This document shows positions 1 to 9,395 of a DNA stretch of 64,000 bases, one piece after another. Within the stretch, counting starts at the first letter, position 1. Every line of letters begins with the position of its first letter. The notes below the pieces were generated by a model, which was given only the letters and a program-made list of their open reading frames with translations, was not told where the DNA came from and did not search any database. The DNA comes from Flavobacteriales bacterium UBA4466. GTDB lineage: Bacteria > Bacteroidota > Bacteroidia > Flavobacteriales_D > Sanyastnellaceae. Where the stretch lies: NCBI GenBank assembly GCA_905182895.1, contig CAJJDD010000012.1:1-64000 (forward strand). The letters are read 5' to 3'. A program made the translations under genes and the position numbers.

Positions 1-1
1 T

Positions 2-1753
2 TTAGATGAGTTAAGAAAGGAGTTGTTACAGAAAGAAGAAATGAACTGGCAAGATGAAAAGAAGCTAGAAGAAATATTGCAACGCCAGAAAGAATTACAA
101 AATAAAGTAGATAATATTCAAAAAAAGAACGAACAGAAAAATCAGCAAGAAAACGAGTTCAAGCCGCCAAACGAGAGCCTTCTAGAAAAACAAGAACAGC
201 TAGAAAAAATGTTTGATGAAATTATGACTGATGAGATGAAGGAACTCTATGAGGAGATCCAGAAGATGATGGAGCAGCTGGACAAGGAAGAAATTCAAGA
301 GCAGTTGGAAGAGATGAGCCTGTCCAATGAGGACATGGAAAAAACGCTCGACCAAGCCATAGAACAGTTCAAGCAGTTAGAGTGGGAGCTTAAAATGGAA
401 GATACCATTGAAAAGATTGAAGAACTGGCTGAAAAACAAAAAGAACTCTCCGAAGAAACTGAAAAAGATGAAAAATCTTCTGAAGAATTAAAGGAAGAGC
501 AAGACAAGCTAAACGAAGAATTCGATGAACTAAAAGAGGATTTAGATGAGCTTGAAAAAATGAATGAAGAGCTTGAAAACCCTAACTCTATGCTCGACAC
601 AGAAGAAGAAGAACAGTCTATAGAAGAGCAAATGGAAGAAAGCTCTGAAGAATTAGAAAAAGATAATAAAAAGAAAGCAGGAGAATCTCAAGAAGGAGCA
701 GCTGAAAAAATGAAAGCCATGGCTCAGCAAATGGAACAAATGATGGCAGAAGACGAAGAAGAGTCTGCAGAAGAAGATATGGCTGCTCTTAGAGTACTTC
801 TGGAAAACATAATCCAATTAAGTTTCGACCAAGAAGACTTGATGCGTGATATAAAGACTACATCTAAAGACGACCCAAAATATGTGACTCATGGTCAAAC
901 GCAGCGTAAATTCAAAGATGATGCGCGCATAATAGAAGACTCTCTTTTTGCGCTTAGCAAAAGAATTATTCAGCTAGAGGCTATCGTAAACAGAGAGATT
1001 AATCTAGTAAATGAGAATATGTTAAAGTCTATAGATTTTATAGCTGACAGACAAACAGACAAAGTAACCACGAGACAACAATACACCGTTACCTCTCTAA
1101 ATAACTTAGCACTGCTACTAGAGGAGGTGCTAAAGCAAATGCAAGAGGAGCAAGCTGAATCTATGCCTGGAACAGGAAACTGTGAAAAACCCGGAGGAAT
1201 GGGGAAAAAACCAAGTTCATCTCAAATGAAAAAAATGCAAGAGGGCATGAAAGGCCAGATGGAGAAAATGAAAAAGCAGCTGGAAAAACAGGGTAACCTA
1301 TCAAAGCCAGGAAAAATGCCTGGAGAAATGAGTAAATCACTCGCTCAGTCTGCAGCCAAGCAAGCCGCTATTAGAAGAGAAATAGAAAAAATGGAAAATA
1401 AACTCAATGAAGACGGCTCTGGAAATGGCAATGAACTAAAGAAAATAGCTAAAGAGATGGAGCAGCTAGAACGGGATATCGTCAACAGAAAAATAGACCA
1501 AAACACATTAAAACGTCAACAAGACATTGTTACTAGATTATTAAAACACGAAAATGCAGAGCGTCAACGCGAACAGGATAACAAACGGAAATCAACCGAG
1601 TCCACCAACCCGCCTGTATCTGCGCCTGCCGATTATAAAAAATATTTAGAAGAAAGAGAGCGAGAGATAGAGATGCTAAAAACAACACCTCCTTCACTGA
1701 AACCTTACTACAAAGAAAAAGTAAACGAATATTTTAATAACTTGGAGCTCTGA
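2..1753 (+). CDS. DUF4175 family protein, C-terminal part (5' end outside window)
   Basis: The frame is open to the left edge of the window, so this is the last ~583 residues of a longer protein; full-length family members are usually around 1,100 residues with N-terminal membrane segments. What is visible is very rich in Glu, Lys and Gln with long predicted coiled coils, a Met/Gly/Lys-rich low-complexity stretch (residues ~375-440) and a conserved-looking tail containing REREIEMLKTTPPSL. In Bacteroidota this family commonly lies just upstream of a small ATP-binding protein, ybeY and mnmG, and the same order is seen here. Function is unknown; a cell-envelope role is only inference. No frame break was seen in this part. 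Confidence 0.85.
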   Translation, partial: LDELRKELLQKEEMNWQDEKKLEEILQRQKELQNKVDNIQKKNEQKNQQENEFKPPNESLLEKQEQLEKMFDEIMTDEMKELYEEIQKMMEQLDKEEIQEQLEEMSLSNEDMEKTLDQAIEQFKQLEWELKMEDTIEKIEELAEKQKELSEETEKDEKSSEELKEEQDKLNEEFDELKEDLDELEKMNEELENPNSMLDTEEEEQSIEEQMEESSEELEKDNKKKAGESQEGAAEKMKAMAQQMEQMMAEDEEESAEEDMAALRVLLENIIQLSFDQEDLMRDIKTTSKDDPKYVTHGQTQRKFKDDARIIEDSLFALSKRIIQLEAIVNREINLVNENMLKSIDFIADRQTDKVTTRQQYTVTSLNNLALLLEEVLKQMQEEQAESMPGTGNCEKPGGMGKKPSSSQMKKMQEGMKGQMEKMKKQLEKQGNLSKPGKMPGEMSKSLAQSAAKQAAIRREIEKMENKLNEDGSGNGNELKKIAKEMEQLERDIVNRKIDQNTLKRQQDIVTRLLKHENAERQREQDNKRKSTESTNPPVSAPADYKKYLEEREREIEMLKTTPPSLKPYYKEKVNEYFNNLEL

Positions 1754-1776
1754 AGAAAAACATAATTAAATAACCA

Positions 1777-2190
1777 GTGACGAGCGTGGAACATAGAGAA
1801 ATAAGCTTCGAATCAGTAGCAGAGAATATCCACATAGTGGAGAACCTCATTGACGAAATCTGTGAAACTCTTGACGTTAACGAAGAGTATTATGGAAACA
1901 TCCTTATCTCTATGACAGAGGCTGTAAATAACGCCATGGTTCACGGAAATAAATTGGACTCTCAAAAAAAGGTCCTTGTTACCGTAAAAACTGACGATAC
2001 TTCTATTCATTTTACTATTTCAGATGAAGGGCCAGGATTCGATTATGACAATCTTCCAGACCCGACAGCTCCAGAAAACATAGAGAAACCTAACGGTAGA
2101 GGTGTTTTCTTAATGAAAAACCTAGCAGACGGTTGTAACTTCGAAGAAAACGGTAGAGTAGTAGAGCTAGAGTTTAAGGCGCTGAACTAA
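1777..2190 (+). CDS. ATP-binding protein, RsbW-like anti-sigma/histidine-kinase-type ATPase
   Basis: A small stand-alone HATPase_c_2 (GHKL) domain of 137 residues. The N-box is visible as MTEAVNNAMVHGNKLD, the G1 box as ISDEGPGFD and a glycine-rich lid as NGRGVFLMKNLADG. Proteins of this family bind ATP and act as anti-sigma factors or kinases of anti-anti-sigma partners, but no partner is encoded nearby, so the actual role is open. The start is GTG at 1777; a second in-frame GTG at 1786 is equally possible, and no Shine-Dalgarno sequence helps, as is usual in this phylum. The gene follows the DUF4175 gene by 23 bp and probably shares its transcript. Confidence 0.85.
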   Translation: MTSVEHREISFESVAENIHIVENLIDEICETLDVNEEYYGNILISMTEAVNNAMVHGNKLDSQKKVLVTVKTDDTSIHFTISDEGPGFDYDNLPDPTAPENIEKPNGRGVFLMKNLADGCNFEENGRVVELEFKALN

Positions 2191-2216
2191 CCTTTTTTCG
2201 AATTAATTCTGTTGAG

Positions 2217-2852
2217 ATGAATAGAATAAAAACATGTTTTAAATCCGCACCACTACTTCTTTTTTGGTCATTTATTTATATAGGTACATCTACTTGTCAA
2301 GCTCAGTCAACAGATGATAATGCTTCTCCAAGTAGCAGGAACACCAAATCAGAGCTTGAAAATAGTATGCGCAGCCTTAAGGTTTTAGCATATATTGAGC
2401 TTTTTACAAAGGAAATTTCAAAACACAACATTCGACTGAATAAAAGCGGTGGAAACGATTATATAACTATCGAGTTTATTTTCTCAGATTTAGGTGTTAA
2501 GTATGGAGATCTTTTTAAAAACACTATTGCTATTGCTCTCGGATCTAATATTGATTCTATAGTTAAATTAGAAATCAATGAACGATTATGGGATGATCTA
2601 TCTGATGTTGATAAGGCATCTACCATCTTTCACGAGGTTTGTCACGATCTTTTAAACGTTAAACATATACATGGAGATCGACTTAATTTAATGCACCCAA
2701 GTGCGCAGCCAAGAAATATGGCTGAACTGCAAATTATGACAGACAAGTTTTTTCGTGACTACAAACTAGGAAGGGTAAAGTTCTTCCATGAAGGATTCTA
2801 CGTGCATGACTACACGAAAACAAATCAACCTTTTATAACTAAATTGAAATGA
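2217..2852 (+). CDS. secreted putative zinc metallopeptidase (HExxH plus third His)
   Basis: A 211-residue protein with a hydrophobic N-terminal signal sequence (about residues 8-30, ending near CQAQ). The motif HEVCHDLLNVKH gives HExxH with a further His seven residues after the second His, followed by LNLMHPSA. The same HExxHxxxxxxH spacing, followed by a short Met-His turn, is found in small secreted metallopeptidase-like proteins of Bacteroidota (often written HELGHC..L..GH). It sits between the ATP-binding protein and the ybeY remnant, where ybeY would normally follow directly. The stop overlaps the start of the next gene (ATGA), so the two are probably co-translated. Substrate unknown. 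Confidence 0.7.
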   Translation: MNRIKTCFKSAPLLLFWSFIYIGTSTCQAQSTDDNASPSSRNTKSELENSMRSLKVLAYIELFTKEISKHNIRLNKSGGNDYITIEFIFSDLGVKYGDLFKNTIAIALGSNIDSIVKLEINERLWDDLSDVDKASTIFHEVCHDLLNVKHIHGDRLNLMHPSAQPRNMAELQIMTDKFFRDYKLGRVKFFHEGFYVHDYTKTNQPFITKLK

Positions 2853-3274
2853 GTAGAGTAAAAGTTGTCTTATTTATTATTTGTTTTTCATCGATTCCAA
2901 CTTTGGTAAATTGTCAAATTATAGGTGACAATATTCTTACAGTTCGTGAATTGGAGGAGGCTCCCCCTTGCGAGAGAAATGAAAGTGTGTTACTATACTG
3001 CCATACAGTTGCAGCTAAAACGTCTTACATATTTAATCGTGAAGGCTATGTGCACTCAATTAATAAGTTTACTAGTTATAATACTTTCGACCAGGCTCAA
3101 TATGCCTTAGATGCGAGGCTATCAGAGTTTGATGCAGAGCCCTATGTCACAAATGGCTACTACCATTTTTTTTATAGCGATGATCATCAGTTGGTTTTTA
3201 CTATCCAACATAATCAGGAATCTCGTGTTTTTGTTTTGTCTGAGACTGAGGGTAATACAGCACTTATGGATTAA
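2849..3274 (+). CDS. small secreted hypothetical protein
   Basis: 141 residues with a clear signal sequence (MSRVKVVLFIICFSSIPTLV, cleavage probably near NCQ). The mature part has two Cys residues (PPCERN and LLYCHT) and many aromatic residues, and resembles no family I can name. Its ATG overlaps the stop of the putative metallopeptidase by 4 bp, which argues for translational coupling and perhaps a shared function such as inhibitor or accessory protein; that is inference. Confidence 0.6.
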   Translation: MSRVKVVLFIICFSSIPTLVNCQIIGDNILTVRELEEAPPCERNESVLLYCHTVAAKTSYIFNREGYVHSINKFTSYNTFDQAQYALDARLSEFDAEPYVTNGYYHFFYSDDHQLVFTIQHNQESRVFVLSETEGNTALMD

Positions 3275-3393
3275 GCTCCTATCAATAACTCACTAACAAA
3301 ATTCGTTAGAACTTCTAAATCACAAGTTTCTTTCAACCACCATTAATATTTAGGTTCTTACTGATTTAGTTTTAACCCCTAATTTTTAGTCTT

Positions 3394-3827
3394 ATGTCTA
3401 AAACCATCCTTTTCCATAACGCGGACACTTCCTATCATCCTTAAAAAATAAGCGTCATCATTTCCTCTTGGATTACTCGACGCCATTATAGGAAGAAGAA
3501 AAACGGCTAGAGGAAATTTCCTATGTCTTCTGTACAGATGATTACCTCTTAAAGATCAACCAAGAACACCTCAGACCACGACACTTATACAGACATCATC
3601 ACGTTCGACTACACTGAGGACGGAATCATCTCCTCAGAAATTTACATCAGTGTCGATAGGGTCAGGGAGAACGCTAAGAACCTAGGCGTGGGAACGCACT
3701 AGATGAAACCCACAGGGTAATCATTCATGGCGTGCTGCACTTGTGCGGGTATAATGATAAATCTGACCTACAGGCTCAAGAAATGAGGGGTAAGGAAAAT
3801 TACTATTTAGGGAAGAGGGATTTCTGA
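3394..3827 (+). pseudogene. ybeY: ybeY (endoribonuclease YbeY) with several frame breaks
   Basis: Reading across frames gives a recognisable YbeY: MSKTILFHNADTSYH, then EEEKRLEEISYVFCTDDYLL, then the DTYTDIITFDYTEDG region, then the metal-binding region HGVLHLCGYNDKSD and the tail QEMRGKENYYLG. YbeY is a metal-dependent RNase used in 16S rRNA 3' maturation and ribosome quality control. At least three or four one-base shifts and stops separate the pieces, but the residues stay conserved on both sides, so the damage is either recent or artefactual. Its place before mnmG is the usual one in this phylum. If the breaks are real, this copy cannot make a working enzyme. Confidence 0.8.
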
Positions 3828-3901
3828 TTCCTGATCAGTTTTTTACTCAAGAAATCTACTTCGGGAATCCCTTACGCCATAAATCGCCCGCGCTTTATAA
3901 T

Positions 3902-3909
3902 TATCTTTG
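3902..3909 (+). promoter_or_regulatory. Bacteroidota-type -7 box (TATCTTTG) upstream of mnmG
   Basis: TATCTTTG matches the TAnnTTTG -7 consensus used by the primary sigma factor of Bacteroidota. It lies 66 bp before the mnmG start codon. No convincing -33 TTG was identified. Confidence 0.55.
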
Positions 3910-3975
3910 CACCGCAAAAGAGAAGGGATTTAGAGAACCATAGGCTCCAAATCCTCACCTCCAAACTCATTAAGT

Positions 3976-5868
3976 ATGCTTCCAGAATATGACGTCATAG
4001 TGGTAGGTGCCGGCCACGCGGGGAATGAAGCCGCTGCTGCCGCTGCTAATCTAGGCTCTAAAGTTCTACTCATTACCATCGAATATGAACACGATCGCTC
4101 AAATGAGCTGCAACCCTGCTATGGGGGGAATTGCTAAAGGACAAATCGTAAGAGAGATAGATGCTCTTAGGCGGATATTCTGGGATAGTGTACTGATAAA
4201 ACAGCTATTCAGTTCAAGAATGCTGAATAAATCTAAAGGGCCCGCCATGTGGAGTCCTAGAACGCACAATGTCCGATTGAAAAATGTTTGATGACCGAGT
4301 GGAGACTCATGCTAGAACGAACACCTAATGTAGATTTCTGGCAAGATATGGCCACAGACTTCATTATTGGTAGAATAATGGAAAATTGAAGGAGTAATGA
4401 CGGCGTTGGGAGTAGCAATTATATTCTCATTACGGTTGTTCTAACAGCGGAACTTTTTTAAACGGACTTATTCATTTAGGAGAAAAACAATTTGGTGGAG
4501 GTAGAGCGGAGAAAGGGCTTCTACGGAATTACGGAATGCTTGTATGATTTAGGGTTTGAGTCCGGAAGGATGAAAACAGGAACTCCGCCTAGAGTTGATG
4601 GACGCTCTCGTTAGATTACTCTCAATGTTATGATCCCTCAGCCTGGAGACGTTGACCCTGGCAAGTTTTCGTATTCTAGCATAACTAAACCTTTCACAAA
4701 ACAAAGAAGTTGCCACATGACATACACCAATCCAGCTGTACATGATGTTCTAAGAACAGGTTTTGAACGATCTCCTCTGTTTCAATGGGAGAATTCATTG
4801 GCTCTAGGGCCAAGATACTGCCCAGCTATTGAAGATAAAATTGTTAGCGCTTGCTCAGAGCGTCCTAGGCACCAAATTTTTGTAGAGCCAGAAGGATGGG
4901 CTACAGTGGAAATTTATGTAAACGGATTCTCTACATCTCTCCCAGAAGATCTGCAAATGAAAGCCATGAGAGATTAATTCCTGGTTTTGAGCAGCTAAAA
5001 TGTTCAGGCCTGGTTATGCAATAGAATACGACTACTTCCAGCCCTACACAGCTGAAGCTATACTTTAGAGACAAAACACATGAAGGGCTTATTTTTTGCC
5101 GGCCAAATAAATGGCACCACAGGTTACGAAGAGGCGGCTTGCCAAGGCTTAATGGCAGGAATCAATGCACACCTTAACCACACACGAGAAAGAGCCCTTT
5201 ATATTAAACCGCTCTGAGGCGTATATTGGAGTTCTTATTGATGATTTAATCACCAAAGGAACAGACGAGCCCTATAGAATGTTTACTTCTAGAGCTGAGT
5301 ATAGACATTCTTTTAAGCGCAAGACAATGCTGACCAGAGGTTAACTGCTAGAGCTCACAAGCTAGGTTTGGCTAATGACGAGCGTTTCAAGCTTTCAGAG
5401 GAAAAACGAGAAAGAACGGAAAAAGCGATCAAGTTTATAAAAACTAAAAGCGTTTCTCCAGAAGAAATAAATCATCAGTTAGAGTTATTGAACACTCCTC
5501 CTATAAAACAAAAAGTGAAAATGGTCTCGGTATTAACCCGTCCACAAATTCACATGGAGCACCTTGTAAATAACATTCCTTCCCTAAAAGAACACTTATC
5601 CGACATCACCAACCAAGAGATAATCGAGCAAGCAGAGCTACGCAACGAAGGATATATTTCTAAGGAGCAATTAATGGCTTCTAAACTTACCAAGTTAGAA
5701 CATGTATGGATTCCAGAAGATCTTGATTTTTCAAAGCTTGGCGGACTTAGCGCAGAAGCTAAAGGAAAACTTTCAGACATAAGACCAGCATCTATAGGAC
5801 AAGCTTCGCGTATTTCTGGAGTAAGCCCAAACGATGTTTCTATCTTATTGGTGTACCTAGGAAGATAA
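3976..5868 (+). pseudogene. mnmG: mnmG/gidA (tRNA uridine 5-carboxymethylaminomethyl enzyme) with many frame breaks
   Basis: The start [20 protein letters not shown] carries the FAD-binding GxGxxG motif. The rest follows in pieces in different frames: [94 protein letters not shown] and an intact C-terminal part from about 5368 (LANDERFKLSEEKRERTEKA). MnmG works with MnmE to modify the wobble uridine of several tRNAs. Breaks are dense between ~4080 and ~5370 and absent in the last 500 bp. The amino acids between the breaks remain typical, so this is either a poorly resolved stretch or a very young pseudogene. mnmG is often near the replication origin. Confidence 0.85.
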
Positions 5869-5902
5869 TAAAAACAACAGCTTCAGCACTTCCTAGATAA
5901 AC

Positions 5903-5918
5903 TGTTCCACGTGGAACG
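5903..5918. other. parS-like centromere site (15/16 match)
   Basis: TGTTCCACGTGGAACG contains a perfect 14-bp palindrome (GTTCCACGTGGAAC). The parS consensus bound by chromosomal ParB/Spo0J is TGTTNCACGTGAAACA, with TGTTCCACGTGGAACA as a known symmetric variant; only the last base differs here. A second site lies 379 bp downstream. Confidence 0.75.
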
Positions 5919-6281
5919 CTGTGGTTTGCGGTTGTGCTTTTTCGAACTTAGAGGCTAATGAAGACTTCTATCAACCCCTCCAGCGCACCACATCTCCTTC
6001 TGCCTTTGTTGCTCCTCACACACCGAAAAGCAAACACACCTGTTTTACCGAACCTAAAACACCTCCTCAACCCATGCTTAAAAGGCACACGCAACTCTTT
6101 TAATTAAATAAATAACTATTATAAACCCATCTACAATAACCTTAACCCAACTCCCACTAACCGAAAGTGGTTTTTCTCAATAAAACACGCCCTTAAAGCC
6201 AGATGAAAGAAACAAGAATAAAATAAAAGCAAAACCATCAAACACCCAACCTTGAAATAAAACCAAGAAATTCATAATTAT

Positions 6282-6297
6282 TGTTCCACGTGAAACA
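6282..6297. other. parS centromere site (perfect consensus)
   Basis: TGTTCCACGTGAAACA matches the parS consensus TGTTNCACGTGAAACA at every position. Such sites load ParB near the origin and direct chromosome segregation by ParA/SMC. With the site at 5903 and the adjacent mnmG they suggest that the origin is close by. Confidence 0.85.
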
Positions 6298-6460
6298 TTG
6301 AAACAGGGTAAAACCCGTTTTTCTCTCTAAAACCGTCTAAAAACCTCGCTTCACCCACCAAACCACACTACACCCTTAAAAATTAATCAACACCCAATTT
6401 TCACTAGTTTCTGAAGGTTGTTTTTAGGCTAATTTTCACAATTAGGTCATCATTGGTTAT

Positions 6461-6468
6461 TACCTTTG
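6461..6468 (+). promoter_or_regulatory. -7 box (TACCTTTG) upstream of the ALDH7 gene
   Basis: TACCTTTG fits TAnnTTTG and lies 21 bp before the ATG at 6490. Its last bases coincide with an in-frame TTG at 6466, which supports the ATG at 6490 as the true start. Confidence 0.6.
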
Positions 6469-6489
6469 CACCGCATAAAAATTTTAGCA

Positions 6490-8042
6490 ATGTCAACATT
6501 AACTTCATCAGTGAATATTTCTGAGGTTCTTTCTGAACTCGGAATAAAAAAACATAATGCGGGAACTTCTACAGGTTTACAAAACCATGACAGTAGTGAA
6601 CACATCAAATCTTATTCTCCTGTAGATGGAGAATTAATAGGAAGCGTTTCAGCTACTACACCTGAACAATATGAAGCTACTATTAAAGCATCTCAAGCTG
6701 CCTTTCTAGAATGGAGAACAACTCCTGCTCCTTTAAGAGGAGAAATAGTTCGTCAGTTTGGTGAAAAACTACGGAAATACAAAGAGCCGTTAGGTAAGCT
6801 TGTTTCTTATGAAATGGGTAAAAGTCTTCAAGAAGGGTATGGTGAGGTTCAGGAGATGATTGATATCTGTGATTTCGCTACTGGATTAAGTAGACAGTTA
6901 AACGGTATTACTATGCATTCTGAACGTCCTCTTCACAGACTATATGAACAATGGCATCCTTTAGGAGTCGTAGGTATTATTTCAGCCTTTAATTTTCCGG
7001 TAGCTGTTTGGGCCTGGAACAGCATGCTGGCCTGGGTTTGTGGAGATGTTTGCGTTTGGAAACCTTCAGAAAAAGCACCGATTTGTGGTGTTGCTTGTCA
7101 GAACATAATGGCTGAAGTACTGAAAGAGAATGATTTAGACGAGGGTCTCTGTTGTTTAGTAAATGGAGATTATAAAGTAGGTGAAATGATGACTACAGAT
7201 ACCAGAGTTCCTCTTAATTTCTGCTACCGGTTCTACTAGAATGGGAAGAATTGTAGGTTCTACAGTAGCCCAGAGATTCGGTAAAACGATTTTAGAGTTA
7301 GGGAGGAAATAACGCTATTATAGTTACTCCAGACGCTGATCTTAAAATGACTATTATCGGCGCTGCATTTGGTGCAGTAGGAACTTGCGGTCAGAGATGC
7401 ACATCTACTAGAAGATTAATTATACATGAATCTCAGTACGCAGCAGTAACAGAGAAACTAGTAGCGGCTTATGGTCAGATAGCTATTGGAAACCCATTAG
7501 ATGAGTCTAATCATGTAGGGCCTCTAATCGACAAGGATGCAGTAGACACATACCTAAAAGCGATAGAGTCTGCTAAAGAGCAGGGCGGTAAAGTACTCGT
7601 AGAGGGTGGTGTTTTAGAAGGAGCTGGATACGAAAGTGGGTGTTACGTGAAACCTTGTATAATCGAGGCTAATAACGATATGGCTATCGTCCAGTCTGAA
7701 ACATTCGCTCCTATTCTTTACGTTATGAAGTACAACGAACTTGATGAAGCTATAGCTATGCAAAACGATGTGGCGCAAGGGTTGTCTTCTGCTATCATGA
7801 CGACCAACTTACGAGAAGCTGAATTATTCTTAAGCTACGCAGGAAGTGATTGTGGTATAGCTAATGTGAATATCGGAACTAGTGGCGCTGAGATCGGTGG
7901 TGCATTTGGTGGAGAAAAAGAAACTGGAGGTGGAAGAGAAAGTGGTTCTGATGCATGGAAAGCATACATGAGAAGACAAACCAATACGATTAATTACAGT
8001 ACGGAGCTTCCTTTAGCTCAAGGTATTAAGTTTAACTTATAA
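6490..8042 (+). CDS. aldehyde dehydrogenase, ALDH7/antiquitin-like (frameshifted)
   Basis: About 515 residues starting [17 protein letters not shown]. The ALDH7 signature is clear: [26 protein letters not shown], the active-site Cys in [13 protein letters not shown] and the C-terminal [18 protein letters not shown]. Members oxidise semialdehydes such as alpha-aminoadipate semialdehyde in lysine catabolism; the exact substrate here is inferred. Two one-base insertions break the frame: near 7217 (an extra A in CTTAATT, which should read [13 protein letters not shown]) and near 7302 (an extra G before the LELGGNNAII active-site Glu motif). Both are in short homopolymers and the protein is otherwise perfect, so sequencing error is likely. 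The promoter box is just upstream. Confidence 0.85.
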
Positions 8043-8083
8043 AGCTAGTCATTAAATCTTTATTATACATATTATGCGTTGCA

Positions 8084-9256
8084 ATGGTTCTTTTGAGCGG
8101 TTGCAACGCTTCTATGACTGACCAGTCTTCTGTGACCAGAGAAGGTCTCTATGAAATTGTCTTTGATTTAGGGGAAGTTCAATGCCCTACCCGATGGGAA
8201 ATCTCAGAGGATGGAATTACCATTATAAATGCTGACGAAAGAATACAAGTTTCTGAATACCATTTGTTTGGAGATTCTGCTTCTTTCGTGCTTCCCGTTT
8301 TTGGGACTACTGTAGATTTTCACTTTACCGCTCAAGATTCTTTACGCGGGTTCTTTAGAAATCAATTCAGAAAGGGAGATTATAAAGTGGCGTTTGCGGG
8401 GCACAAATCTAAAAAACTCACTGATTTTCAAAAAGAACCAAATATTCAATCTACGTATGATGTCACTATAGACAAAAACGAAGATGCCTATAAAGCTATT
8501 GGAATATTAAATTCTAGAAACAATCGTGTTACCGGAACCTTTCTAACAGAAACTGGAGATTATCGTTTCTTGGAAGGTAAAAAGACTTCTGAAGACGAGT
8601 ACTACCTGAGTTGTTTCGATGGTTCTCATTTGTTCTATTTTTCTGCTGCTATGGAAGGTGATTCCATTAGTGGAAAATTCTACTCAGGAAACCACTGGAA
8701 TACTACTTGGAATGCAGTAAAAGACGAAAGTATTTCTCTAATAGATCCCGACTCTCTGACTTATCTAAACCGAGGAGAAACTTCCATTCAATTTATGGGA
8801 GTAGACTTAAATAAAGACACTACCGAATTCAATTCAATGGACTTCAACCAAGTCTCCATTATACAAGTTTTAGGAACCTGGTGTCCGAACTGTATGGATG
8901 AAACTCGTTATTACAGTCAATTGGTTACTAAATATGGAGATCAGTTAAATATTATAGGACTAGCCTTCGAAAGACCATCTGATTTAGCTACACAACTTGA
9001 AAACATAGCGCTTTATCAAAAAGAACTAAATGTAGATTACCCTATATATTTATCTGGTAGTGCTAGTAAATCTGAAGCTAGTGACATGTTCAGTGAACTA
9101 AACGGAATAAGCTCCTTCCCTACTACACTATATATAGATAAAAAAGGAATGGTAAGAAAAATCCACACTGGGTTTTACGGTCCTAGCACTGGTGATTACT
9201 ATACAGATTATGTTAAAGAAACTGAGGCGTTTTTGGATGGGTTGATTAGCGAGTGA
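8084..9256 (+). CDS. lipoprotein with C-terminal thioredoxin/TlpA-like domain
   Basis: The C-terminal ~140 residues form a TlpA/AhpC-like thioredoxin fold with the redox motif GTWCPNC and the cis-Pro loop ISSFPTTLYIDKKG; the N-terminal ~230 residues are a beta-rich domain resembling the DUF4369-type domain that often precedes thioredoxin domains in Bacteroidota (inference). The Cys in LLSGC is a lipobox. The first ATG (8084) is too close to the lipobox: the frame is open upstream to 8036 and encodes a fitting signal sequence (KSLLYILCVAMVLLSGC) but without a standard start codon, so the true start is probably around 8039-8051, or a base is wrong. It probably acts in periplasmic thiol redox or cytochrome maturation. 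Confidence 0.75.
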   Translation: MVLLSGCNASMTDQSSVTREGLYEIVFDLGEVQCPTRWEISEDGITIINADERIQVSEYHLFGDSASFVLPVFGTTVDFHFTAQDSLRGFFRNQFRKGDYKVAFAGHKSKKLTDFQKEPNIQSTYDVTIDKNEDAYKAIGILNSRNNRVTGTFLTETGDYRFLEGKKTSEDEYYLSCFDGSHLFYFSAAMEGDSISGKFYSGNHWNTTWNAVKDESISLIDPDSLTYLNRGETSIQFMGVDLNKDTTEFNSMDFNQVSIIQVLGTWCPNCMDETRYYSQLVTKYGDQLNIIGLAFERPSDLATQLENIALYQKELNVDYPIYLSGSASKSEASDMFSELNGISSFPTTLYIDKKGMVRKIHTGFYGPSTGDYYTDYVKETEAFLDGLISE

Positions 9257-9271
9257 TTTTATTCACTTTTC
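9252..9271 (+). terminator. weak terminator-like hairpin
   Basis: AGTGA and TCACT (5-bp stem, 6-base loop) overlap the stop codon of the TlpA-like gene and are followed by TTTT. The stem is short, so this is a weak call. The next gene is convergent. Confidence 0.3.
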
Positions 9272-9395
9272 ACCCTGAAATAATTAGTCATTCTAAAAAA
9301 AACCTTCAACTAAAAAGGGTTAAAGGGTTTAAAGTATCTATACTTAAATTGGTTAATGGCATTATACGGTAACAGCCAAAGATCACCATTCATAA

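Larger units (their letters stand above)
5869..6460. other. gene-free, C/A-rich intergenic region with parS-like sites
   Basis: About 590 bp without a credible gene. The top strand is unusually rich in A and C. It holds two parS-like palindromes, annotated separately. I see no cluster of DnaA boxes, no tRNA and no transposon ends. The short open frame at 5921-6103 has no features of a real protein. Confidence 0.6.

Noticed and set aside
295-600. Serine-rich open frame on the minus strand
   Set aside because: It is the shadow of the Glu/Lys-rich coiled-coil gene on the plus strand; composition and position show no independent coding.
5921-6103. 60-codon open frame in the parS region
   Set aside because: Rich in Pro/Thr/His from the A/C-rich DNA, no domain, no promoter, lies over centromere sites.
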